DNA of 57,380 bases from Sphingomonas sanguinis NBRC 13937 (lineage in GTDB: Bacteria > Pseudomonadota > Alphaproteobacteria > Sphingomonadales > Sphingomonadaceae), in assembly GCF_001591005.1 (NCBI RefSeq), contig NZ_BCTY01000021.1, forward strand, positions 1-57,380. The letters are read 5' to 3'. Positions 8,671 to 18,221 of the stretch are shown one piece after another (within the stretch, counting starts at the first letter, position 1; each line of letters begins with the position of its first letter). The position numbers were made by a program, and so were the translations under genes. A model generated the notes under the pieces. That model saw only the letters and a program-made list of their open reading frames with translations, searched no databases and was not told the DNA's origin.

Positions 8671-8940
8671 ATGCGTCGGTTCATTTCATTATGTGGGCTA
8701 CTGACCGTCTGCGCGTGCCAACAGCAAGTCTCCATTCCCACCGCCAAGCAACTTATCGCCGATCGATCGCTGCTGACCGAGTGGCAGGGCAAATGTGACA
8801 CTGGCGAATACAGCCAGCTTTCGCCGGCGCGAAAGGCCGAGTTCTGCGCGACCACGCAGGAGGCCACCATCTCCGTCGCACAGATGCAGGCGGGCAAGAA
8901 GGATTCGGATTTCTTCAAGGCGAACACGCTGAGGAAGTGA
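8671..8940 (+). CDS. EexN-like entry-exclusion lipoprotein candidate
   Basis: 89 residues from the ATG at 8671 (CGGAGG upstream). A short signal peptide leads to a Cys at about 15 (TVCAC), a weak lipobox. The mature part has TAKQLIADRSLLTEWQGKCD and C-rich helices (two further cysteines), the size and pattern of EexN-family lipoproteins. Its place between virB5 and virB6 is where IncN-type plasmids keep their exclusion gene. EexN proteins stop a donor from receiving a second copy of the same plasmid. The family call is from pattern and position, so it is moderate. Confidence 0.55.
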   Translation: MRRFISLCGLLTVCACQQQVSIPTAKQLIADRSLLTEWQGKCDTGEYSQLSPARKAEFCATTQEATISVAQMQAGKKDSDFFKANTLRK

Positions 8941-8982
8941 TGCTCGTGCGGTGTCGGTTCGCAATATCAGGACGGGTTTAGC

Positions 8983-10035
8983 ATGGCCGCTCCCAACATC
9001 ATGACGTTGTTCACGACCATGTATGGGTACGTGGAGAGTGCCATTGCCGGTGCCGTCGCGACCTTCGGTTCGGGCCTTGTGAGCTTCGTCGCGGCGCCGC
9101 TTGCACTTGCGGCCACGATCTACTTCCTGTTGCTCGGCTTCGCTGTCCTGCGGGGTGCTATCCAGGCGCCACTCCGGGAGCTCGTGTTCCAAGCTGGAAA
9201 GGTCGGCTTCGCGCTCGCGGCGGCCAGCGCGGTCGGCTATACGACCTTTGTCGTCAACATCGCGACCGACCTGCCAGCCCAGATCATCGCGGCAGGGTCG
9301 GGGACGCCAGTCACCAATCCGGGCACGACGTTCGATACCTATGTTGCCGACACCGGCAAACTCGGTCAGCGAATGGTCGACGCGAATACAAAGGTCCAGG
9401 CGCAGGCTTCGCGCGGCCTGACTGACTTCCGGACGCCGCTCATTCAGCTGACGTGTTCATTGGTCACCTATATCTGCATCGCAATCCTATACGTCTTTGC
9501 GTTTCTGTCGGCGTCGATTGGTTTCTGCATCGTCATCTTCGCCAAGCTGTCCGTTTCGATCTGCGTTGCGCTCGCGCCACTTGCTCTTGCCTGCTTACTG
9601 TTCAACTCCTCGCGGTGGCTGTTCGATGGCTGGTTGAAGCAGACCACCAACTTCGTTCTCCTGATGGTCATCATGGCGATCATGACGAAATTCATCACCG
9701 GCCTGCAGGAGGCCGCGATGGACGGCATCCTGGGTTCAATTGGCGACGGTACCATCTTTGTCACCACCGAGAATACGTATCTGACACTCAGCGCCGGGGT
9801 CATGGTCGTGGCGACGATCTCCTGCTCAGCGATCTATATCGTCGGCTCGATCTTCTTTTTTCAGTCCCCCGCCATCGCCTCGGGGATCGCCGGCGGCGCC
9901 TCGTCCAGCGGCCATGGCTTTCTGATGACGGGTGCGAACATGATGGCCAATCGCCTGATGTTCCGGCGCGCGACCCAGGCTGCCACTCCAGCCAATCGGG
10001 CGGCGAGCGGCGGTTCGATCAATCGCGCGGCATGA
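8983..10035 (+). CDS. virB6: VirB6 polytopic channel protein
   Basis: 350 residues with at least six hydrophobic segments (for example LVSFVAAPLALAATIYFLLL, CSLVTYICIAILYVFAFLSA, ISVCVALAPLALACLLF-like, VVATISCSAIYIVGSIFFF). SRWLFDGWLKQTTNFVLL is the conserved TrbL/VirB6 central tryptophan region. It forms part of the inner-membrane pore contacting DNA. An N-terminal periplasmic stretch and a polar C-terminus agree with VirB6 topology. Confidence 0.85.
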   Translation: MAAPNIMTLFTTMYGYVESAIAGAVATFGSGLVSFVAAPLALAATIYFLLLGFAVLRGAIQAPLRELVFQAGKVGFALAAASAVGYTTFVVNIATDLPAQIIAAGSGTPVTNPGTTFDTYVADTGKLGQRMVDANTKVQAQASRGLTDFRTPLIQLTCSLVTYICIAILYVFAFLSASIGFCIVIFAKLSVSICVALAPLALACLLFNSSRWLFDGWLKQTTNFVLLMVIMAIMTKFITGLQEAAMDGILGSIGDGTIFVTTENTYLTLSAGVMVVATISCSAIYIVGSIFFFQSPAIASGIAGGASSSGHGFLMTGANMMANRLMFRRATQAATPANRAASGGSINRAA

Positions 10036-10105
10036 CCATAGCGATGAGCATCGTCCAGATCGGATCCAGGCCGCTGGATCCAGCATCACCAGCATTGGAG
10101 ATCGT

Positions 10106-10459
10106 ATGAGAGGCTTAGCCCTGGTGGCGATCGGCACGATCGCGCTTAGCGGATGTGCCGGCGCGCAACTCAAGAAGCCGGCGGTCTGCGACGGCAAGCA
10201 TCGACGGCCAGCGAACGCCTACGGCAGCGTTCTTCCGACGCTGCCGATCCCCGTGCCTGTATCGCAAGCGGCGGCACGATCAATGATCGCCCCGCCATCC
10301 GGCTCCGCGCCACCGCAACAGCCTGCGTCTGCCCCCGAGATCCCGACGCTACGAGGCTCGGGCACGCCTTCCTCATCGTCGGGCCGCGAGATCCTAGGTC
10401 CGGCGGCCAAGCCCCGCCTGTCAAACCGGATCGTCGCTCGATCCTACCTTCCATGCTGA
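10106..10459 (+). CDS. VirB7-position lipoprotein
   Basis: 117 residues with GGAGATCGT just ahead of the ATG. The lipobox is IALSGC (Cys at about 17), followed by a Pro/Ser-rich, probably unstructured chain ending in SYLPC. The lipid anchor and the slot between virB6 and virB8 fit VirB7, which tethers VirB9 in the outer-membrane core through a disulfide; the C-terminal Cys could do this. It is longer than the usual VirB7 (about 50 aa), and similarity is positional rather than by sequence. Confidence 0.6.
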   Translation: MRGLALVAIGTIALSGCAGAQLKKPAVCDGKHRRPANAYGSVLPTLPIPVPVSQAAARSMIAPPSGSAPPQQPASAPEIPTLRGSGTPSSSSGREILGPAAKPRLSNRIVARSYLPC

Positions 10460-10475
10460 TCAGGGGGACGACGCC

Positions 10476-11153
10476 ATGCCGGCGGTGAAGGCCGAGAAGA
10501 AGGACGAGTATTTTCAGACGTCACGGACCTGGGAATACGATCGCTTCCGCGCTGCCGCAGGACGCGAGAAGCTCGCTTGGATCATCGCGGCAGTCGCGGT
10601 GGTATTGGCGATTGTCGCGGTGGCCGCCGTCGCGATGCTGACCCCGCTCAAGACGGTTGATCCGTTCGTGATCCGCGTCGACCGATCCTCGGGTGAAACC
10701 CAGATCGTCACGGCCCTGAAGGGACCGCAGCCCCGCACCTACGATGAGGCGGTCAATCGCTACTTCATCGCGCAATACGTCCGGCTACGGGAGGGCTGGC
10801 TCAACGATGCAGCACGCGAAAATGCCTATGCCGTCATGCTGATGAGCGATCAGAACGAAGCACAGCGTTATCTGAACAGCGTCCAGTCAAGCAACAGGAA
10901 TGCACCGTCCAATATTTATGGTGACAAAGGCTTCGTATCGATTTCGATCCGGTCGATCAGCTTCCTCAGCCAGACCGTCGCGCAGGTCCGCTATTCCAAG
11001 ATCATTACCTACGGACAGAGCGCTCCCATCGCACAGAATTGGAACGCCATCCTGACCTTCAAATTCACGACAGCCCCCGAGCATGAGAAAGATCGCAACA
11101 TCAATCCGCTCGGCTTCCAGGTCGTCAACTATCGCTCTGATCCGGAGGCGTGA
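10476..11153 (+). CDS. virB8: VirB8 inner-membrane T4SS protein
   Basis: 225 residues. A short cytoplasmic tail with a conserved YF..S.TWE..R motif leads to one transmembrane helix (WIIAAVAVVLAIVAVAAVAM), then the NTF2-like periplasmic domain with VDPFVIRVD, YFIAQYVRLREGW and NPLGFQVVNYRSDPEA. VirB8 dimers link the inner-membrane complex to the core. Length and fold landmarks are typical. Confidence 0.9.
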   Translation: MPAVKAEKKDEYFQTSRTWEYDRFRAAAGREKLAWIIAAVAVVLAIVAVAAVAMLTPLKTVDPFVIRVDRSSGETQIVTALKGPQPRTYDEAVNRYFIAQYVRLREGWLNDAARENAYAVMLMSDQNEAQRYLNSVQSSNRNAPSNIYGDKGFVSISIRSISFLSQTVAQVRYSKIITYGQSAPIAQNWNAILTFKFTTAPEHEKDRNINPLGFQVVNYRSDPEA

Positions 11154-11154
11154 C

Positions 11155-12162
11155 ATGAACGAGCCATCGAACTCCCGGGTGAACCCGGATCGTGTCGTCG
11201 TCCCGTTCCTTCCGGCGCTGCGTCGGAGGGTCGAGGAGCGGCTGTCGCCTTCGATGAGCAAGCTGACCGTGACGAAAGCGGGCGCGACGAGCCGGTTCTG
11301 GCGAGGGATTGGAAGGATATGGCATCGGCTAGTCGCCTTCTCAGCGGTCGGGCTCATCGCGTCGACGATGATCCCTCGTCCCGCGACCGCCTCTGAGGTC
11401 CCTCGCCCGGGGTCGAAGGACACCCGGTTGCGAGACGTCAATTACGATCCCGATCAGGTTGTCTCGATCGTCGGCAGTTTCCGCCATGCCATCGAGATCC
11501 GATTTGGACCCGGTGAGACGATCACGCAGGCGGCGCTCGGGGATACGGTATCGTGGCAGATCGCGCCGGTCGCCAACATCGTGTTCCTGAAGCCCCGGGA
11601 ACGCGCCGGGCCCACCAATTTGATTGTCGTCACCAATGCGGCAGGCGTGGCTCGCACCTATCACTTCAATCTCTCGTTGGGGACGGCCGGCACGATGTAC
11701 GGCGTCCGCTTTCGTTATCTGCGCGAGGAGCGCGCGGTCGCCGCTTTGCAGGCTCAGGTCGCAGAGGCGCAGGCCGCCAAGGCGATCGAGTCTGGTATTA
11801 CCACAGCGGCGCTCGACCATGCCGTGATCGAGGGTCAGCGGAACCTGAACTATACGGTGCAGGGCGACGTGGCACTGCAGCCTAGCGAGGTATCGGACAA
11901 CGGTGAGTTCACTGTTCTGCGATATCCGGGTCATGCCGACGTTCCGTCGATCTTCGCGGTCGACGTCGATGGTACCGAAACCATCGTTCCCTACGACGTG
12001 CGCGAGGATTTCGTCGTGATCCATGCGGTGTATCGGGAGTTGCGGCTCCGTCGCGGCACCGCCGTACTGTGCATCTTCAACGAGGCCCCTCCCCGCAACG
12101 TCCGGGGTGACCGGACCGGCACCGTGTCCAACGTCGTCGAGCGCAAGGTGAAGGACCAATAG
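11155..12162 (+). CDS. virB9: VirB9 outer-membrane core protein
   Basis: 335 residues from the ATG at 11155 with a strong GGAGG upstream. It has an unusually long N-terminal arm (about 60 residues) before the hydrophobic signal segment (LVAFSAVGLIASTM) and ATASE cleavage site. An internal start near residue 34 (MSKLTV) is possible. The mature part has VNYDPDQVVSIVGSFRHAIE and GDTVSWQIAPVANIVFLKPR, then the C-terminal beta domain (GTAVLCIFNEAPP). It forms the core ring with VirB7 and VirB10. Confidence 0.88.
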   Translation: MNEPSNSRVNPDRVVVPFLPALRRRVEERLSPSMSKLTVTKAGATSRFWRGIGRIWHRLVAFSAVGLIASTMIPRPATASEVPRPGSKDTRLRDVNYDPDQVVSIVGSFRHAIEIRFGPGETITQAALGDTVSWQIAPVANIVFLKPRERAGPTNLIVVTNAAGVARTYHFNLSLGTAGTMYGVRFRYLREERAVAALQAQVAEAQAAKAIESGITTAALDHAVIEGQRNLNYTVQGDVALQPSEVSDNGEFTVLRYPGHADVPSIFAVDVDGTETIVPYDVREDFVVIHAVYRELRLRRGTAVLCIFNEAPPRNVRGDRTGTVSNVVERKVKDQ

Positions 12163-12163
12163 C

Positions 12164-13474
12164 ATGGCCGAGACCATCATCGATCGTGGCGGGTCGATCG
12201 GCCCCGAGCCGATCGCATCGCAACAGCCGGACACCATGGTGGCGCGTAGCGGCGGCTGGGGGAATATTGCCCTTCTGAGCGCTGGGATAGGGCTTGTCGG
12301 CGCAATTAGCGGCATAGCCATCGGGTACGGTGCCTTTCATCGACCGGTGAACGCGACCAACGCTGCCGCGCCTGCGAAAGCTAGCGATCGCAGCGTTGAC
12401 GAGGTGATGGCCAATCCAAATGTCCAGCGCGCCGCGCTCGCCAATCAGCTCGGCCAACCTGGCGCTCCCGCAACCGATATCTTCGGTCGTCCCATCACGC
12501 CGGCGACACCGACGGTCGACGCGAGCGGCAATGCGAATCCTGCGGCGGGTGTCGTGGCGAACCAGGGTCCGACCGCAAGTGGCCAACAGACGCCCGCTCA
12601 GCGCCGCGCGGAACAGGCAAGGATCATGGCGGATGCAGCGCGCCGATCGCCGATCATGGCGTTCGGTGCGACGGGTCCGACCCCCGAAACATCCGGATCG
12701 GCAAATGACGCGACGAGAGCTTCGCAGGATCCCGGTGGGGTCCAAGATGGCAGCGACCTCCAGACCGGGCGGTCGATGGTCGCTCGTCGTGATGTCGGCG
12801 CGAGCGGCTTCAATGACCAAGGCGAAGGCACTGCAACGGCAAAGGGCGCTACGGACCTCGGCGACCAGCTGAGCCATTCCGGCATTCAGACGGTGCGCGC
12901 GACGATGGTGGGCGACCGCAGTCTCCTCCTCAGCGCCGGAACCGTCATCCCTTGCACGCTGCAGACGGCGATAAACTCGACGCAGGCGGGCTTTGTGTCA
13001 TGCGTCATCAATCACGACGTCTTCTCGGAAAACGGCCGCATCGTGCTGCTCGACAAAGGCACGAAGGTGCTCGGCCAGTATGCAGGCGGGATCACGCAAG
13101 GTCAGGCGCGCCTTTTCGTTCTCTGGACCCGGGCACTCACCCCTCGCGGCGTCGCGATCAACCTTGGTTCGCCGGCGTCTGACAGTCTTGGGCGCGCGGG
13201 ATTGCCGGGCGGGGTTGATACACAATTCTGGTCCCGCTTCGGCCTTGGCCTCGTTATTTCGGTCTTGGAGGACGCCTCCAACATCGCGAGCCGGGCGGTT
13301 CAAGGGGAAGGAACCTATTCGACGCAGGTTCCGGGCAACACCGCCAATACCGTTCTTCAACAGACGATGCAGATCAGGCCCGTCTTGAAGAAGAACCAAG
13401 GCGATACGGCGGCTATTTTCGTCGCGAAGGATTTTGACTTTCGGTCGGTCTACGAAGTGCGCCTGAGGCGCTGA
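12164..13474 (+). CDS. virB10: VirB10 channel-spanning protein
   Basis: 436 residues. A short cytoplasmic tail, one transmembrane helix (IALLSAGIGLVGAISGIAIG), a long linker rich in Ala, Pro and Gln, then the C-terminal TrbI/VirB10 beta-barrel domain. Conserved landmarks: LLLSAGTVIPCTLQTAINS, LLDKGTKVLGQYAGGI and GGVDTQFWSRFGLGLVISVL (antenna region). VirB10 spans both membranes and senses ATP use by VirB11/VirD4. It starts two bases after virB9. Confidence 0.92.
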   Translation: MAETIIDRGGSIGPEPIASQQPDTMVARSGGWGNIALLSAGIGLVGAISGIAIGYGAFHRPVNATNAAAPAKASDRSVDEVMANPNVQRAALANQLGQPGAPATDIFGRPITPATPTVDASGNANPAAGVVANQGPTASGQQTPAQRRAEQARIMADAARRSPIMAFGATGPTPETSGSANDATRASQDPGGVQDGSDLQTGRSMVARRDVGASGFNDQGEGTATAKGATDLGDQLSHSGIQTVRATMVGDRSLLLSAGTVIPCTLQTAINSTQAGFVSCVINHDVFSENGRIVLLDKGTKVLGQYAGGITQGQARLFVLWTRALTPRGVAINLGSPASDSLGRAGLPGGVDTQFWSRFGLGLVISVLEDASNIASRAVQGEGTYSTQVPGNTANTVLQQTMQIRPVLKKNQGDTAAIFVAKDFDFRSVYEVRLRR

Positions 13475-13475
13475 T

Positions 13476-14498
13476 ATGGCGTCGGGTTCAGCCTCGCTGC
13501 TCTACGCTCATAACGCGGCGCCGATCATTCGCCATCTGGAGCGCGCCGACGTCACAGAACTCGTCATCAACGAGCCCGGCCTGATTGGACTGGAAACTCG
13601 CGCGGGTTGGGAGTGGCACGAGGAGCCTTCGCTCGACAGTTCGTCTTTGATGACGCTCTCGCGGCTCATCGCCGGCTGCACCAAACAGGATGTCAGCGCT
13701 GAGTATCCGATCGTATCATCGGTCCTTCCAGGCGGTGAACGAGCGCAGGTCGTCGTTCCACCCGCAGTCGAGCAAGGCTTCATCTCGATCACGGTACGCA
13801 AAGCATCCGGTGTCTCGATGGACCTCGACGATTTCGATCGGGCCGGTCTTTTCAGTGAGGTGCGTGCCAAAGGGCTTCACGAGGAGATCGATGCGGCGTT
13901 GCTCGCGCGGCGCGCGGCCGGTGATTGGAAGGCGTTCTTCCGACTGGCCGTGGAAGCGAAGAAGAACATTCTGATTTCCGGCGCCACAGGATCGGGCAAG
14001 ACCAGCTTTTCGAAGGGGCTCATCAAGCTGATCCCCGACCATGAGCGGATCCTGACGATCGAGGATACGCGCGAGCTGGTCGTGCCGCAGCGCAACCGCG
14101 TCCACATGATGTACGCCAAGGACGGCAAGGGGCTGCAGAAGGTCGGGGCAAAAGAGTTGCTGGAGTCTGCCCTTCGCATGCGCCCTGATCGCATCCTCCT
14201 CCAGGAGCTGCGCGATGGAACGGCGTTCTTCTACCTAAGGAACGTCAACAGCGGTCATCCCGGATCGATCACCACCGTCCACGCCAATACGGCCGAGGGC
14301 GCGCTCGAGCAGCTCACGCTCCTGGTGAAGGAGTCGGACGGCGGAAGCGACCTCGACCGCCATGACATCAGAGCATTGCTGCGGTCGCTGGTGGACATCG
14401 TCGTGCAAATGGACCGGCTGCCCCCGCGAGACGGGCAGCCTGCGCGCTATCGCATGACGGAGGTGTGGTTCGATCCGGCGGGTAAGCCGCGAGACTGA
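13476..14498 (+). CDS. virB11: VirB11 traffic ATPase
   Basis: 340 residues with Walker A GATGSGKT at about 168-175, an Asp box (ILTIEDTREL), Walker B (RPDRILLQELRDGTAFFYLR) and a His box (GHPGSITTVHANT). All nucleotide-binding motifs of the PilT/VirB11 hexameric ATPase are intact. It energises pilus assembly and substrate passage at the cytoplasmic face. It starts two bases after virB10. Confidence 0.93.
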   Translation: MASGSASLLYAHNAAPIIRHLERADVTELVINEPGLIGLETRAGWEWHEEPSLDSSSLMTLSRLIAGCTKQDVSAEYPIVSSVLPGGERAQVVVPPAVEQGFISITVRKASGVSMDLDDFDRAGLFSEVRAKGLHEEIDAALLARRAAGDWKAFFRLAVEAKKNILISGATGSGKTSFSKGLIKLIPDHERILTIEDTRELVVPQRNRVHMMYAKDGKGLQKVGAKELLESALRMRPDRILLQELRDGTAFFYLRNVNSGHPGSITTVHANTAEGALEQLTLLVKESDGGSDLDRHDIRALLRSLVDIVVQMDRLPPRDGQPARYRMTEVWFDPAGKPRD

Positions 14499-14510
14499 GG
14501 AGGGTCGCGC

Positions 14511-16424
14511 GTGAGCGGCAAGTGGGTCCGGAGCAGCGAAGGGTCGCAACCCGGCGCAATCATCTTTCTAACGGTGATCGGCCTTGCGTTCAGCGCGGCG
14601 ATCGGAGCCGTCGCAGTCCTCTGCCGCGCGCATCTTCTCAGTGCCAAGACACCGTGGCTGAAGGTCCCGGCGGCCCTGTGGTCGATGCGTGCCTATCCGA
14701 TCATCTACAAGCCGTTCATCGTCGGTTTCGGGATCGGACTGGTGCTCACCGGATTTCTGATCGCGTCTTCGCTCTTCCGGCGGCAGACCCTCCATGGCGA
14801 GGCGCGCTGGGCGCGGCCGGGCGAGGTTCGCAAGGGCAAGCTGCTCGGCAAGGCAGGCATCGTCCTGGGCAAGTTCGGCGGAAAGGTGATGCGCTTCGAC
14901 GGATCCGAGCACGTGCTGCTCGAGGCTCCGACCAGGGCTGGCAAGGGCGTTGGCGTCATCATTCCCAACCTGCTCGACTGGCCCGACTCCCTAGTAGTTC
15001 TCGATATTAAGCAGGAGAATTGGGACAACACGGCCGGCTATCGCCTGAAGGAGCTGGGCCAGCGTGTCGTCCTGTTCAACCCGCTTGATCCATCCGGACG
15101 GACGGCTCGCTACAATCCGCTCAGTTATATCGATCGTCGCAATCCGGTCGAGGTGATCAACGAACTGCAGAAAATCGCGGTCATGCTGTTCCCCGATCCG
15201 CTGACCGGCGACAAGTTCTGGGCCGAGGGGGCACGTACGGCGTTTCTTGGCGTCACGGCCTATATCGCTGCGACGGCCGACGATGGCGAAGACGCGCTCC
15301 CCTTCACGTTCGGTGAAGTCTACCGGCAGTTCGCAGCTGGCGACGCGCAGCGACGGTTCCCGAAGATCATCGAGCAGCGCAAAGCGACCGGGAAGCCGCT
15401 GTCTGGGGGCTGCGAATCTGCCATCCGTGATTACACGTCGTCGTCGGCGAACACGTTCACGGGGCTTCGTCAGTCGGTGACGGCCAAGGTCAATGCGTGG
15501 CTGAACCCCTATGTCGATGCCGCCACTTCGGAAAGCGACTTCGATCTGCGCGACTTCCGAGATGAGCGTATCTCGCTGTATCTCGGTGTCTCGCCCGACG
15601 ACCTCGATCGCGCCGCGCCGATCTACGGCTTGCTGTTCCAGCAGCTCGTCGACCTGAATGTGCGCGAACTGCCAAAGGGAGATCGGCACCGGGTGAAGGT
15701 GCTTCTCGCGCTCGACGAATTCGCCAGCCTCGGCAAGTGCTCCGTCCTGGCGAACGCCTTCAGCTACGTCGCCGGCTATGGTCTCCGGCTGCTTCCGGCC
15801 TTCCAATCGATCGAGCAGATCCAAGGCGTCTACGGCGACAAGGTGGCGGCCGACATCGAACGCAATTGTGCCGTGCGGCTCATCCTCCGCCCGGCAGGGC
15901 TGTCCGATGCGAAGAATATCTCCGAGCAGCTTGGCACGTACACGTTCAAATCACGATCGCGCTCGATAGGGACCTGGGGAGGCGGGGGTGGCTCCACGTC
16001 GCTGTCCGATCAGCGCCGCCCGTTGATGCTTCCCCAGGAGGTTGAAATGTTGCCAGAGGACGATCTCATTGTCTTTCGGCGTGGCATGTATGCGACCTAT
16101 GGCAAGAAGGTTCGATACTATGCCGAGAAGAAGCTCGCGGCACGCACACGGATCGCGCCACCTGCCATGCCGATGATCCGGCTCGATCCCGCGGTGGCCC
16201 GCAATAGCTTGAGGGTCATTCAGGCAAGCGAGTCCGGCGCGGAGGACGCTGCTGCGATTGCCGCTTCCGGCCTCGCGTCGCCGAATTCAACCCATGGGAG
16301 CTCTGATCAACGGCGTACCTTGCTCAGTCGTACCGCCGTGGACGCAGCCTTGGCTGTGCCTCCAAGCGCACGAACAAAGGAGCTGTTCGATCATCTGATC
16401 GCACTCAACATTCGGGTCGCTTAG
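14511..16424 (+). CDS. virD4: VirD4 type IV coupling protein
   Basis: 637 residues from a GTG start with GAGGAGGG upstream. Two N-terminal transmembrane helices are followed by a TraG/VirD4 ATPase with Walker A EAPTRAGKGVG (about 138), LVVLDIKQENWD, Walker B LLALDEFASLG (about 400) and LPAFQSIEQIQGVYG. It brings the relaxase-DNA complex to the channel. It ends the transfer operon, and everything just downstream is insertion debris and defence genes. Coupling protein and relaxase genes are 12 kb apart here because of the island and transposon between them. Confidence 0.92.
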   Translation: MSGKWVRSSEGSQPGAIIFLTVIGLAFSAAIGAVAVLCRAHLLSAKTPWLKVPAALWSMRAYPIIYKPFIVGFGIGLVLTGFLIASSLFRRQTLHGEARWARPGEVRKGKLLGKAGIVLGKFGGKVMRFDGSEHVLLEAPTRAGKGVGVIIPNLLDWPDSLVVLDIKQENWDNTAGYRLKELGQRVVLFNPLDPSGRTARYNPLSYIDRRNPVEVINELQKIAVMLFPDPLTGDKFWAEGARTAFLGVTAYIAATADDGEDALPFTFGEVYRQFAAGDAQRRFPKIIEQRKATGKPLSGGCESAIRDYTSSSANTFTGLRQSVTAKVNAWLNPYVDAATSESDFDLRDFRDERISLYLGVSPDDLDRAAPIYGLLFQQLVDLNVRELPKGDRHRVKVLLALDEFASLGKCSVLANAFSYVAGYGLRLLPAFQSIEQIQGVYGDKVAADIERNCAVRLILRPAGLSDAKNISEQLGTYTFKSRSRSIGTWGGGGGSTSLSDQRRPLMLPQEVEMLPEDDLIVFRRGMYATYGKKVRYYAEKKLAARTRIAPPAMPMIRLDPAVARNSLRVIQASESGAEDAAAIAASGLASPNSTHGSSDQRRTLLSRTAVDAALAVPPSARTKELFDHLIALNIRVA

Positions 16425-16512
16425 TTTCTCGGCAATCGCCGATGGCCAGATAATTAGACCCTCAAAGATCAGCATGGGCGACGCGATCCCACACGCGGTC
16501 ATTCACGACTTT

Positions 16513-16861
16513 TCTTCGGCCCGAGCTTCTTCATGACCGCGGGCCAGGTCAGCGATTACACCGGTGCGGCGGCGCTGCTCGACGACCCGCACAAGGGCGC
16601 AGTGGCTGCTCAGTGATCGCGGCTATGACGCCGTCGGGTCAGGAATGCTCTTAACGCCAAGGGCATTAAACCCGGCATCCCGCGTCGAAGGTCGGGTAAA
16701 GAGTCGCTCAGATACGACTAAGCCGCATCGAGATCATGTTCGGCCGTCTGAAGGACTGGCGCCGTGTCGGCTCCCGCTACGATCGGTGCCCAAACGCCTT
16801 TTTCTCCGACGTCGCCTCGCGGCCACCATCATCTCCTGGCTGCGATCAACGAGTCCAGACC
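16513..16861 (+). pseudogene. IS5-family transposase remnant
   Basis: Three frames must be joined to read an IS5-type C-terminus: FFMTAGQVSDYTGAAALLDD, then LLSDRGYDA, NALNAKGIKPGIPRRRSGKE and RIEIMFGRLKDWRRV (with the catalytic Glu), with stops and frameshifts in between. The right edge (GAGTCCAGACCCTAG, about 16,851-16,865) resembles an IS5-family end. No matching left end or N-terminal half is present, so this is a dead, truncated copy. It marks the junction between the T4SS operon and the defence island. Confidence 0.75.
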
Positions 16862-18102
16862 CTAGCTACTCCCCCCAGCTAGGTCGATAGGACGCCAAGT
16901 CGCACCGTTTCGCTTCGCGAACCGTGAAAAGCTTTCCGGAGTGTGACGCTCGATCACGTTGGCTTCATAGTCGACTACAACGAAGATTGGGTCTGCGGCG
17001 TTCGGGACCACGTCGCCCACGGCAAGCAAATAGGAATGCGTCAGCCCCCCGTAGAACTGCATGGTGATCATGACACAGCCAGGTTTTTCGCCCTCCGGTG
17101 TCTTGGTGGCGACCAGGAGCAGATGATGGTGTGCGAGCACCGGGAAAGCTTCGGTAAATTTCTTGGCTTCCTCGATCGAAAGCTGAACGACGCTGCCAGT
17201 TCCGTAGCGCGCATAGTCTCGGGCGCTGGCAAATGCTGGCGTCCGAACAGCTGCGTCTCCAAACAGATGAGCACAGACGTTTACGCCTATTTTGACCAGC
17301 ACTCTGTCATAGGCAACGGGATCCATGGTCTGGCGAAGATGGATTCCGGGCGTGTCGGTACTGATTGAGGTGGCGTCAGCGGGGACGACGAGCTTCGGGT
17401 GGTTTTGACGGATTAGGGTTAGCAGGCTGGCGACAGCCTCGACATCTTCCGCCCGGCAAGTCATCGCCCCCCTGCCCCTACGAAAGACACGCGCGGTAAG
17501 AGTTCCGGTTGTTTCGGTATTTGGGTACTCGAGCGGCTCGAGCCAGACGGCCCCGCGCGGCGCTGCTGCGGCGCTGTCGACCTCGCCCGGCTGGTAAGCG
17601 ACGCCGTCCCAGCGCAAGAAAGTCAGACGGTAACGCACCTCGACACCGTCCCGCAGCTTTTCACAAAGCGTAAGCAGGTCGGCGAGTGCCCCAGATCGCG
17701 AATCAACTCGTTCGCCGACGCCGCGTCGGTCGCGCTGACAGTCATCCGTTCGGGCGGTACGTAGTTCACTTGCGGCCAAACCATTGACTGGCCTCCGCTG
17801 CCAAGCTCCTGTTCAAGAAGCAGACCGGACTGTGGATCATCAAAGTAACTGACCGGCGCGTAAATAGAGGGCGCGGCAGTCCTTTTGCCCCGCTTTCGTG
17901 ACCGGGTCTGCTTGAACAAGCGGGCGATCGCCAGAGGAGAGGCGCGCATTACCTTCGTTTCCATGGGAGAGAAAACGTCAGTATTGCAGACCCCGCAGAC
18001 GACATCCTTCAGCAACCACTTGCCGTCGTCACCGCCCATGCCCGCCGGGACGACGTGCTCTTCAGTATAAGGGCCGTCGGAAGGACAGTAGATGCAGGTC
18101 AC
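16862..18102 (-). pseudogene. HNH endonuclease-like gene split by a frameshift
   Basis: The upstream part (from a GTG at 18102) has CIYC, EEHVVPAGMGG and CGVCN, a zinc-binding HNH-type motif (CxxC...EH..P...CxxCN). The frame closes soon after about 17,690. A second frame continues at once with ALADLLTLCEKLRDGVEVRY and runs to 16,862. Restoring one C in the C run at 17,689-17,692 (+ strand) joins them into about 413 codons. The C-terminal half has no motif I recognise. It could be a nuclease of a restriction-like or abortive system, now inactive, or the frameshift could be a sequencing error. It lies in the defence island on the same strand as the AbiGi-like gene. Confidence 0.6.
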
Positions 18103-18221
18103 GCTTGATCTCCGTGGTGAGCAAAGCTTGTCGGTCGTTCCGTGCAGTCTCGCCTGCCGTGCCGACAACGCTTACATCCAGACAGCGCAACCGATTGAGA
18201 TCCGTTTCAACACCCAAGCGC

